The notes beneath the pieces were generated by a model. It was not told the DNA's origin and did no database searches. It worked only from the letters and a program-made list of their open reading frames with translations. A DNA stretch of 64,000 nucleotides. It comes from Haloferax gibbonsii ATCC 33959 (GTDB lineage Archaea; Halobacteriota; Halobacteria; Halobacteriales; Haloferacaceae). The translations under genes and the position numbers were made by a program. Positions within the stretch are counted from its first letter, which is position 1. Every line of letters begins with the position of its first letter. The DNA lies in contig NZ_AOLJ01000019.1 of NCBI RefSeq assembly GCF_000336775.1, forward strand, positions 104,836-168,835. Direction: 5' to 3'. Below, piece by piece: positions 1-8,824 of this stretch.

Positions 1-72
1 AGCCTAGGCCGGGATTTGAACCCGGGCTCTCGTCCTTACCAAGGACGCGCTTTACCGCTAAGCTACCCAGGC
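1..72 (-). tRNA. tRNA-Thr (anticodon GGT)
   Basis: Read on the minus strand this folds as a full cloverleaf. Acceptor GCCTGGG pairs with CCTAGGC with one G-U pair, anticodon stem CGTCC/GGACG closes loop TTGGTAA (anticodon GGT), and the T arm is CCGGG-TTCAAAT-CCCGG. The discriminator base is U and no CCA is encoded. No intron is seen. A CCTAAA promoter-like box lies about 30 nt upstream (101-106). Confidence 0.97.
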
Positions 73-150
73 AGGCATTCCTTGGTTGTCCGGGTTACTC
101 TTTAGGGGTTTCGATTCGAACCGACCCGGAACCGTGGTAGCGTATGTCGA

Positions 151-828
151 TTAGCGGTCCGCCGCGGAGGTGACCGCGTCGTCGCCACCGCCGCCCTGAT
201 AGAGGGCCGCGATGCGCTCGACGGTCCCCTCGGAGACGGTCTCGTCGGCCGGGGGGAAATCGCCGTCGTGGGTGTCGGCCAGTCCGGCGGCGTACTCCAC
301 GAGGGCGGTCGGCGGGGCCGAGCCGACGGCCGTGGTGCCGGCGACGACGGCGAGCGTGCAGATGTTCACTTCGAGTTCGCCGTCGAGGTCCGGGCGTGCC
401 GCTTCGTCTGCCGAGCGGCGGCGAGTCTGGTCGCGGCCGAAGGCGCGGACCGTCTCGACGGCGTGGTCGGCGGCCTCGGTTCGGGCGAGGAGGTAGAAGC
501 CGCGCGAGACGAGCACGTCCGCCGCGAGGATGTCGAGGTCCGCGTCGGTGTCCTCCTCGGGGCTATCGAGATGCGTCCACGGCTCGTCGTGGGCGAGCGA
601 CCGGGTGAGCCGGAGGCCCTCGTAGATGAGTTGCACTCCGGCCGCGCGGGAGGCCATCCCGTTCAGGTCGACCTTCGGTTCGACGGCCCGCGCGCTCACG
701 AACGTGAGCACTGCCGGCGTCAGGGAGGCGGCGTCGAGGCGTTCGTCCAGCGCCGCACGGAGGGCCTCGGGCTCGATATCGGAGAGGGCCTCGCGCGCGG
801 CCTCGCGGGCTCGCACGGCGTCGTCCAT
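151..828 (-). CDS. Haloarchaeal hypothetical protein, possibly isoprenoid-synthase-like helical fold
   Basis: This is a 225-aa, mostly helical, acidic soluble protein with no signal peptide or membrane segment. The ATG at 828 is chosen because coding character starts there, 60 nt from the divergent crotonase gene. Two central stretches resemble parts of trans-polyprenyl diphosphate synthases: one around 'GVQLIYEGLRLTR', and 'DILAADVLVSRGFYLLA', which recalls the 'AGDYLLARAFELLA' helix. I see no DDxxD metal-binding motif, so the similarity may be structural only. The gene lies downstream of, and antiparallel to, nothing it obviously cooperates with; tRNA-Thr follows it. Conserved haloarchaeal protein of unknown function; the fold comparison is inference. 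Confidence 0.85.
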   Translation of the reverse strand: MDDAVRAREAAREALSDIEPEALRAALDERLDAASLTPAVLTFVSARAVEPKVDLNGMASRAAGVQLIYEGLRLTRSLAHDEPWTHLDSPEEDTDADLDILAADVLVSRGFYLLARTEAADHAVETVRAFGRDQTRRRSADEAARPDLDGELEVNICTLAVVAGTTAVGSAPPTALVEYAAGLADTHDGDFPPADETVSEGTVERIAALYQGGGGDDAVTSAADR

Positions 829-888
829 CGGCCGAGACTTACGGTTGGGAGGGCAAAGACCTTTGGAAAACCACGGCACAACGGGCGT

Positions 889-1584
889 ATGATACGGACG
901 ACGGACGACGGCGACCTCCGGGTCGTGACCATCGACCGCCCGGCGCGACGGAACGCGCTCAGACCGACCGACCTCGACGCCCTCGAAGCCGCGGTCGTCG
1001 AGGCCGACGCGCCGGTGGTCCTCCTCCGGGGGAACGGCCCGGCGTTCTGCGCCGGCGCGGACCTCGACAGCGTCGCCGACCTCGACGATCCGGAAGCGTT
1101 CGCAAAACACGGCCAGCGCGTCGCCGACGCCATCGAAGCCGCCGAATCGGTCGTCGTCGCCGGCATCGACGGAGCGGCCCGCGGCGGCGGCGTCGAACTC
1201 GCGCTCGCCTGCGACGTGCGGGTGGCCACCCCGCGGGCGACCCTCGGCGAACCGGGCGTCCGACTCGGCCTGTTCGGCGCGTGGGGCGGGACCGTCCGCC
1301 TCCCGCGCGTCGTCGGCGAGGGTCACGCCCTCGAATTCTCGCTTTCGGGCCGCGTCGTCGACGCCGACGAGGCGCTCCGGATGGGCCTCGTCTCCCGAAT
1401 CGTCGACGACCCGCGCGCGGTCGCGGCCTCGATGGCCGACAACGACCACCGGTCGCTCCGAATCATCAAGGAGCGACTGCGCGACCGCGACGGGCGGGAA
1501 GCGCGACTCGAACGGGAAGCCGCCGGCTTCGCCGAACTTCATCGGGCGAACGTCGACGACATCGCGGCGTCGCGCGAAAAGTGA
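889..1584 (+). CDS. Enoyl-CoA hydratase/isomerase (crotonase) family protein
   Basis: A 231-aa crotonase-fold protein, shorter than the usual 250-260 aa. Oxyanion-hole motifs are visible: 'GNGPAFCAGADL' (49-59) and 'ARGGGVELALACDV' (97-110). The first catalytic Glu of classical hydratases is kept as Glu103 in GGGVEL. The second, in the usual 'PEIxLG' motif, is replaced: here the motif is 'EPGVRLG' with Gly123. Loss of that Glu argues against a standard hydratase and suggests an isomerase, hydrolase or other acyl-CoA activity. The ATG at 889 is divergent from the upstream hypothetical gene. No beta-oxidation partners are nearby. Confidence 0.93.
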   Translation: MIRTTDDGDLRVVTIDRPARRNALRPTDLDALEAAVVEADAPVVLLRGNGPAFCAGADLDSVADLDDPEAFAKHGQRVADAIEAAESVVVAGIDGAARGGGVELALACDVRVATPRATLGEPGVRLGLFGAWGGTVRLPRVVGEGHALEFSLSGRVVDADEALRMGLVSRIVDDPRAVAASMADNDHRSLRIIKERLRDRDGREARLEREAAGFAELHRANVDDIAASREK

Positions 1585-1614
1585 GTGCTGCGAACGGAGC
1601 GGTTCGACGGCTGG

Positions 1615-2445
1615 TTACACGTCCAGCGCCGACGGCGCGGGGGGCATCGACCGCTTGTGGGCGCTGCCCGCGACGAGGCCGACCACGCGGTCGACCTGTT
1701 CTTCGGTCACGCCGAGGTGGCGGACCGTCGCGGACTTCGAGAGCGGGCCGTCCACGTGGAGCGCGAGAATCGCGTCGAGCGCGTCGTAGGTGAGCCCCAG
1801 TTCGCCCTCGTCGGTCTGGCCGGACCACATCTCGGCCGAGGGGGTCTGTAACACGAGTTCTTCCGGCACGCCGACGTGGGCGGCCAGCTGGCGGACCTGC
1901 TGTTTGTAGAGGTTCCCGATGGGGTTGCAGTCGACCGCCTGGTCGCCGTACTTCGTGAAGTAGCCGGTCATCGCCTCGGCGCGGTTGCCCGTCCCGAGCA
2001 CGATGCGGTTCTCGTGGTTGGCGACGAAGTAGTTGAGCACCGCCCGCGTGCGGACGTAGACGTTCCCGGCGGCCATGCGGTCGTCGGCCGCCTCGGGGAA
2101 CGTGTCGAAGAACGTCTCGGCGATGGGCTGAATCTCGACCACGTCGTACTCGATTCCCAGCATCTCGGCGACCCCCTCGGCGTCGCTCATCATGTCCTCG
2201 GCGTTCGCCACGCTCGGCATGACGAGCCCGTGGAGGTTCTCCTCCCCGAGCGCCTCGACGGCGAGGAAGGCGGTGAGCGTCGAGTCAATCCCCCCGGAGA
2301 GGCCGAGGACGGCCCCGTCGGCTCCGGCGGCTTCGACGGTGTCTTCGATGAAGGTCGTGATGTGTTCGCGATGCGCTTCGAGTTCCGCTTCGGAGAACAG
2401 GAGGTCGAACGGGGCGTCCTCCGAGAGAACGTCGACGGATGTCAT
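1615..2445 (-). CDS. nadE: NH3-dependent NAD(+) synthetase
   Basis: Catalyses the last step of NAD synthesis, amidating nicotinate adenine dinucleotide with ATP. The 276-aa protein carries the PP-loop 'GLSGGIDST' (48-56) and a 'GTGNRAEAMTGYFTKYGD' block typical of the NadE core, and lacks the N-terminal glutaminase domain, so it should use free ammonia. The ATG at 2445 is preferred over an in-frame upstream ATG at 2487 because the extra residues (TRDYLGPRFQPAP) are not family-like and overlap the putative promoter. It converges with the crotonase gene across a 30-nt gap. Nicotinate phosphoribosyltransferase and a nicotinamidase-like gene elsewhere in the window supply earlier salvage steps. 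Confidence 0.97.
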   Translation of the reverse strand: MTSVDVLSEDAPFDLLFSEAELEAHREHITTFIEDTVEAAGADGAVLGLSGGIDSTLTAFLAVEALGEENLHGLVMPSVANAEDMMSDAEGVAEMLGIEYDVVEIQPIAETFFDTFPEAADDRMAAGNVYVRTRAVLNYFVANHENRIVLGTGNRAEAMTGYFTKYGDQAVDCNPIGNLYKQQVRQLAAHVGVPEELVLQTPSAEMWSGQTDEGELGLTYDALDAILALHVDGPLSKSATVRHLGVTEEQVDRVVGLVAGSAHKRSMPPAPSALDV

Positions 2446-2603
2446 GGGCGCCGGTTGGAACCGGGGGCCCAAATAGTCACGTGTCACGCGAAAACAATGG
2501 ACGGCCGTCCAGTTTTCGCGGGGGTTCGATGGGGTGAAGCGCTACGTTCAAGTGCCCCCGCGGTCTACGGATTTTTGCTTCGGAACGCGGTTCGAAGCGC
2601 AGC

Positions 2604-2768
2604 GCGCCGATGTGTTGTCGAACGAAGTGAGACAACGCGCGGGGCGAACGAATGTGAGCGCCGATGGGTGACTGAACGAAGTGAAGTCAGCCACGGGGTG
2701 AATGCAATGAGCGCCGATGGTCGACCGAGCGGAGCGAGGTCGAGTCAGGGGCGCAAGCAAAGCGTAGC
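2604..2768 (+). repeat. Three divergent 53-58 bp repeats upstream of tRNA-Gly
   Basis: Three head-to-tail units begin at 2604, 2658 and 2711, and the tRNA gene at 2769 starts as a fourth. Each begins with the tRNA 5' end GCGCCGATG. Each then carries a hairpin with an 11-nt loop: GTTGTC/GACAAC (2614-2636), TGACT/AGTCA (2669-2689), TCGACC/GGTCGA (2721-2743). Loops are GAACGAAGTGA twice and GAGCGGAGCGA once. Stem sequences differ but remain paired. Each unit ends with a related GGGGYGMAxGMAA-type tail. No convincing protein is encoded. Function unknown. Confidence 0.85.
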
Positions 2769-2839
2769 GCGCCGATGGTCCAGTGGTAGGACACGAGCTT
2801 CCCAAGCTCGGAGCCCGGGTTCAATTCCCGGTCGGCGCA
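2769..2839 (+). tRNA. tRNA-Gly (anticodon CCC)
   Basis: Acceptor GCGCCGA pairs with TCGGCGC (2832-2838), discriminator A at 2839. The anticodon stem CGAGC/GCTCG closes loop TTCCCAA (anticodon CCC), and the T arm is CCGGG-TTCAATT-CCCGG. No CCA and no intron. The gene sits inside an array of partial copies of its own ends (see flanking repeats), the usual footprint of integrative elements using a tRNA gene as attachment site. Confidence 0.97.
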
Positions 2840-2946
2840 TCTTCTGAACGGAGCCAGACGAGGAGCCGAGAGGCTCCGAGTCCATGGAGTGAAGAGATGC
2901 GACCTGAGGGAATTGAAGCAGCGAGCAACGCGAAGCGTTGCGAGTG

Positions 2947-2969
2947 GGGTTCAATTCCCGGTCGGCGCA
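2947..2969 (+). repeat. 23-bp copy of the tRNA-Gly 3' end (attachment-site-like)
   Basis: Positions 2947-2969 repeat exactly the tRNA-Gly 3' segment at 2817-2839, that is the T-loop strand through the discriminator base. A shorter degenerate copy, ACTCCCGGTCGGCG, is at 3121-3134. The 107 bp between the tRNA and the copy contain two hairpins, GGAGCC-GAGA-GGCTCC (2862-2877) and GCAACGC-GAA-GCGTTGC (2925-2941). No integrase gene is present, so if this is an att scar the element is gone. Confidence 0.8.
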
Positions 2970-3126
2970 CTTCCGGTGAGACGCTGTCTCACCGACGTAC
3001 CGCTCGTTTCACTCGCGGTACTCCCTTCGGTCGTTTGCCGACCGACCTTCGCAAACCTTCGGTTTGCTCAGTTCTGGCGAGATGCTATCTCGCCAACGTG
3101 CCGCTCGTTTCACTCGCGGCACTCCC
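2970..3126 (+). repeat. Pair of 56-bp double-hairpin units with covarying stems
   Basis: Unit 1 is 2970-3025 and unit 2 is 3071-3126, exactly 101 bp apart. Each holds hairpin A, then hairpin B with a constant 11-nt loop TCGTTTCACTC. Hairpin A is GGTGAGAC-GCT-GTCTCACC (2975-2993) in unit 1 and GGCGAGAT-GCT-ATCTCGCC (3076-3094) in unit 2. Hairpin B has stem GTACCGC/GCGGTAC (2997-3021) or GTGCCGC/GCGGCAC (3098-3122). Every stem difference is matched by its partner. The spacer adds two more hairpins (around 3028-3044 and 3053-3069). Confidence 0.88.
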
Positions 3127-3172
3127 GGTCGGCGTACAGCCGGCTTTATTGACAGTTGTCCGAACGGGGCAT

Positions 3173-3367
3173 ATGGACACCGAGACGTCCCTCCTGTCGA
3201 TTCGGCGGTGGCTGATGGTCCTCTCGCTGTTGCTCACGGTCCAAGTGTACGCCAGCGTCACCGACACCGGCGCACTCGACGCCCCCGGCCAGCCAGTGAG
3301 ACTCGCACTGATAGGTGCGGGAGTCTACGTCGTCATCGCGTTGCTTCTCACCTTCTTCGAAGAATAG
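3173..3367 (+). CDS. Small membrane protein, 64 aa
   Basis: A 64-aa protein with two predicted membrane segments, about residues 12-30 ('WLMVLSLLLTVQVYASV') and 43-60 ('LALIGAGVYVVIALLLTFF'), and an acidic C-terminus. The start at ATG 3173 is supported by a CTTTATT box at 3144-3150, about 26 nt upstream, which would give a leaderless transcript. I do not recognise the family and cannot assign a function. It lies immediately after the tRNA-Gly hairpin array and faces a small acidic gene on the other strand. Confidence 0.8.
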   Translation: MDTETSLLSIRRWLMVLSLLLTVQVYASVTDTGALDAPGQPVRLALIGAGVYVVIALLLTFFEE

Positions 3368-3381
3368 CACGCGTCACCGAC

Positions 3382-3561
3382 TCAGAAAAACAGGTTCTGC
3401 ACGTCGTCGAGCTCCGGCGATTCGGAGCGAAACACCGGCTCGCGGGCGGTCTGCCGAAGCATCGCGTGGCGTTCGAGGGCCGAGTCGAATTCGAGAATCG
3501 CCCGCTCGATATCGCGGGCCAGCGCGTCGATTTCGCCGTGGAGTTCGTCGTCGTCGGCCAT
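3382..3561 (-). CDS. Small acidic coiled-coil protein, 59 aa
   Basis: A 59-aa acidic, helical protein with a heptad-like stretch 'EIDALARDIERAILEFDSAL' (about 9-28). It has no Cys, signal peptide or membrane segment. The ATG at 3561 is chosen over an upstream in-frame start at 3615 because the extra residues are basic and unlike the rest. It ends 14 nt from the convergent small membrane-protein gene. Function unknown. Confidence 0.7.
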   Translation of the reverse strand: MADDDELHGEIDALARDIERAILEFDSALERHAMLRQTAREPVFRSESPELDDVQNLFF

Positions 3562-3611
3562 GATACGCGTAGTTAGTCGAGGGCTGGTAAAACGGGCTCG
3601 GCCGCGAGTCG

Positions 3612-3908
3612 TCACCGGAGCCGTCGGGTGCAGTTCCAGCAGAGGTCGAAGGTGGTGTCGGCCTCGTTTTCGACCCCGCAGTTCGGGCAGATGCGCTCGC
3701 CCGTCGGCGTCGTCTGCACGCCGGCCTGCGAGCCGTCGTCGAACGACGCCGCGATTTCGGGGTGGGCGTAGCGGTCCGTCCGGGCGGAGTCCCGACCGGT
3801 CCCCTCGCCCATCGTCGGCTCACCGCCGTTGACGAGGTACCGATAGACCAGGAGCTGGAGCAGGGTCAACCCGAGGGCGTAGACGACGATCCAACCCCAG
3901 ATGTCCAT
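3612..3908 (-). CDS. Membrane-anchored zinc-ribbon protein
   Basis: This 98-aa protein has one N-terminal membrane helix ('WIVVYALGLTLLQLLVYRYLV', about 6-26), a polar linker, and a C-terminal zinc ribbon made of 'CPNCG' and, 15 residues on, 'CWNC'. The four cysteines should bind one Zn. Such anchored ribbons are common and uncharacterised in haloarchaea. The ATG at 3908 is preferred over the GTG immediately before it. It precedes the small acidic gene at 3382-3561 on the same strand with a 50-nt gap, so the two may be cotranscribed. Confidence 0.82.
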   Translation of the reverse strand: MDIWGWIVVYALGLTLLQLLVYRYLVNGGEPTMGEGTGRDSARTDRYAHPEIAASFDDGSQAGVQTTPTGERICPNCGVENEADTTFDLCWNCTRRLR

Positions 3909-4024
3909 CACACATTGACTTACGTTAGCATGCTATATCGGTTCTTCGGTCGAACGGGTCTGCTGACGCTCTCGACGGTGGTCGCGGGCGATGCCGGCGC
4001 GGCGGTCTGGCACCGAAAAGGGAG

Positions 4025-4942
4025 TTACTCGCGTCGGTGGGAATTCACCGGTCCGTCGAGTTCGCGGTCGAACTCGTCGAAGGCGTCGAGGTCGTCGGGG
4101 AGCTCGTAAGGAATCTCGCGCTCGTCGGCGCGGCGCTCGCCGCCGGCGTCGAGCGGTTCGGCCGCGTCCTCGAAGCCGGGCTTTACTTTCACGCTCTTGG
4201 CGGGCGAGCCGACAGCGATGTGGTGGGCGGGCACGTCGCCCTGCACGACCGACCGGGCCCCGACGATGGCGTTCTCGCCGACCGAAACGCCGGCGTTCAC
4301 CATCGCGTCGTAGGTGATGCGCGCGTCGTCGCCGACGGTCGTGTGGTAGTTTCTGACCTCGGTCTGGTCGACGGTGTCGTGGGAGTGGCTGTAGATGTGG
4401 GCGCTGTCGGAGATGGAGACGCGGTCGCCGATGGTGAGTTTCCCGCGGTCGTCGAGGTGCACGTCGTCGTGGATGACCGTGTTGTCGCCGACGGAGATGT
4501 TGTGGCCGTACGAGAAGGTGACGCCCTTGAAGATGCGGAGGTTGTCCCCGGCCTCCTCGAAGAGGTGGTTGGCGAGCATCTGTCGGAACCGGAGGGCGAA
4601 CGCGACGTTGTCGGCCATCGGCGTCGCGTCGAACTGCCGCCAGAGCCACTGGAGATGCTTCGAGCGCTTGAACTTCTCGTCGTCCTTCTCGGCGTAGTAC
4701 TCGGCTTCGAGCGTCGCGTTGCAGGGGTCGTACCCCTGCAGTCGGACCCGCGTCGCGGGCGAGACGGGCTTGCCGTTCTGCCAGCGCTCCCACGCCTCGC
4801 GGTCGCCGAACAGGTCGATGAGGGTGTCCCGAACGACCGTGCAGGTGTCTTCGTCCGAGGCCAGACGAGCGTCGACCTCGTCGATAAACGCCTGTAAGCC
4901 GTCTTCGGCGTCTTCCGGAAGCGAAACGCGGACCTTTGTCAT
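4025..4942 (-). CDS. Left-handed beta-helix (hexapeptide) acyltransferase
   Basis: A 305-aa protein. The N-terminal ~110 residues are helical and include a CopG/plasmid-stability-like opening ('KVRVSLPEDAEDGLQAFID'). Residues ~135-235 contain the hexapeptide repeats of a left-handed beta-helix: 'GHNISVGDNTVIHDDVHL', 'IGDRVSISDSAHIYSHSHDT', 'VGENAIVGARSVVQGDVPAH'. The His-rich turn and the 'AVGSPAKSVKVK' ending are typical of maltose/galactoside/xenobiotic O-acetyltransferases. The C-terminal 60 residues are an acidic tail. The acceptor cannot be told from sequence; neighbours give no clue. Cytoplasmic, probably trimeric by family. Confidence 0.88.
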   Translation of the reverse strand: MTKVRVSLPEDAEDGLQAFIDEVDARLASDEDTCTVVRDTLIDLFGDREAWERWQNGKPVSPATRVRLQGYDPCNATLEAEYYAEKDDEKFKRSKHLQWLWRQFDATPMADNVAFALRFRQMLANHLFEEAGDNLRIFKGVTFSYGHNISVGDNTVIHDDVHLDDRGKLTIGDRVSISDSAHIYSHSHDTVDQTEVRNYHTTVGDDARITYDAMVNAGVSVGENAIVGARSVVQGDVPAHHIAVGSPAKSVKVKPGFEDAAEPLDAGGERRADEREIPYELPDDLDAFDEFDRELDGPVNSHRRE

Positions 4943-5170
4943 TGCACCGTCGTAAGCCGTCGAGATTCAAAGGGATTCGGTTGTGCGAACCGCGCGTCAG
5001 GCCTCCTCCGGGCAATATTAGCTGGTTTCGGGGGTCGGGCGCGTGTCTGATGGAACAAGTTCGACCCGTCGCTAGCGCCGAACGGAACCCGAAACGGACC
5101 GAGTGGGGTGTCTCTCCGATGGGTGATACGAATGGTGAAACCTATCACAGTCGCCCGAGTTTACACGATA

Positions 5171-6460
5171 ATGAGTGAAAAATTCAGAGAAGGGATTCCG
5201 GCGTGGACGCGGGAACACGCCGCTGGCCTCCGCCGCGACGACTCGAACGTCGCGCCGGTCATCTATCCCCCGGACGAGCGACTTGACGACGACCTGCACA
5301 TCTGGGACACGTGGTTCCTCCGGAACCGCGACGGCTCCGTCGCCGAAATCGACGGCTATCGCGTCATCTTCTCGCTGACGTCGTCGTCGGACCTCCTCCC
5401 CGGCAAGCGCCACGACGTGGCGACGATTCGCTACTTCTACTCCCGAGACGGCGAGGAGTGGACCACCGGCGGCGTCGTCTTCGACGGCGGCGCGCTCGGC
5501 CAGCGTCAGTGGGCCGGGTCGGCGATGTACGACCCGGACGGCGACGGCGACGACGTCTATCTCTACTACACCGCGGCCGGAGAGGACGGCGCCGAGGAGC
5601 TGACCTACACCCAGCGCATCGCAGTCGCCACCGGGGGGACCGTCCGCACCGACGACGCCGGATTCAGCATCGAGGGGTCGTGGAACCACCGAATCATCCT
5701 CACGCCGGACGGCGACTGGTACGAGCGCGAGGACCAGTCGCGCGGGATGATATACACCTTCCGCGACCCGTGGTTCTTCGAGGACCCCGCGTCGGGCGAG
5801 ACGTACCTCCTCTTCGAGGCGAACACGCCCGTCCCCGAGGGGACCGGCGAGTGCGACGACCCCGTCTGGGAGGAGTTCAACGGGAGCGTCGGCATCGCCC
5901 ACTCGCCGACCGGCGACCCGACCGACTTCGAACTCCGGCCGCCGCTTCTCGACGCCGTCTGCGTCAATCAGGAACTGGAGCGCCCGCACCTCGTCGTCCG
6001 CGACGGGACGTACCACCTGTTCGTCTCCAGCCACGTCCACACGTTCGCGCCCGGCCTGACGGGCTACGATGCCCTCTACGGGTTCGTCGCCGACGACCTC
6101 GCGGGCGACTACGAACCCCTGAACGGCCACGGGATGGTTCTCACGAACCCGAAAGGCGCGCCCTTCCAGGCGTACTCGTGGCTCGTCTACGACCACGGCG
6201 ACGACCTCCTCGTCTCGTCGTTCTTCAACTACTTCGACTACGACCGACCGAGCCTCGACGACGTGGGACTCCTCCCGCCCGAAGAACAGCAGCGCCGCTT
6301 CGGCGGCACGCTCGCGCCGACCGTCCGGGTCGCTCTCGACGGCGACGAGACCGACCTCGTCGACACCCTCGGCCACGGACACCTGCCGCTGCCGCGCGAG
6401 GAACTGCCGACGCCGTGGTGGGAGCGAGACGGGGACGCCACCCGCGGCGGCGACTACTGA
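5171..6460 (+). CDS. GH68 family transfructosylase (levansucrase/inulosucrase/invertase)
   Basis: A 429-aa glycoside hydrolase family 68 enzyme acting on sucrose. Catalytic motifs are all present: nucleophile Asp46 in 'IWDTWFL', 'WAGS' (114-117), transition-state stabiliser Asp199 in 'FRDPWFF', and acid/base Glu270 in 'QELERPH'. No Sec or Tat signal peptide is visible, so the protein looks cytoplasmic, unlike bacterial levansucrases. Whether it mainly transfers or hydrolyses fructose cannot be decided. The ATG at 5171 directly follows a TTTACACGATA stretch. It converges with the GH32 gene with a 13-nt gap, and the pair forms a sucrose/fructan locus. Confidence 0.93.
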   Translation: MSEKFREGIPAWTREHAAGLRRDDSNVAPVIYPPDERLDDDLHIWDTWFLRNRDGSVAEIDGYRVIFSLTSSSDLLPGKRHDVATIRYFYSRDGEEWTTGGVVFDGGALGQRQWAGSAMYDPDGDGDDVYLYYTAAGEDGAEELTYTQRIAVATGGTVRTDDAGFSIEGSWNHRIILTPDGDWYEREDQSRGMIYTFRDPWFFEDPASGETYLLFEANTPVPEGTGECDDPVWEEFNGSVGIAHSPTGDPTDFELRPPLLDAVCVNQELERPHLVVRDGTYHLFVSSHVHTFAPGLTGYDALYGFVADDLAGDYEPLNGHGMVLTNPKGAPFQAYSWLVYDHGDDLLVSSFFNYFDYDRPSLDDVGLLPPEEQQRRFGGTLAPTVRVALDGDETDLVDTLGHGHLPLPREELPTPWWERDGDATRGGDY

Positions 6461-6473
6461 ACGAACGCGGCGG

Positions 6474-8669
<2,196 letters not shown>

Positions 8670-8824
8670 TCACCGTGCATGAATCTGCGGATTCACTCGG
8701 TAGCGAGCAAATACACACAGCGCCCGGAGCCGAGCGCGGGCCGCGAGCGCCGCTCACGCCGGGGATTCCCACGAGACGGAAACAAAACACACCCAATAAG
8801 TCGCCCCAATTCGTAGGGCCGGCC

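Noticed and set aside
268-888. A long open frame on the plus strand running antisense through the 151-828 gene into the crotonase gene
   Set aside because: Its first half is an Arg/Gly-rich shadow of the minus-strand gene; only the part from 889 has family-like sequence.
2548-2805. Minus-strand frame overlapping the tRNA-Gly upstream repeats
   Set aside because: It reads through the hairpin array and tRNA 5' end and has no protein-like pattern.
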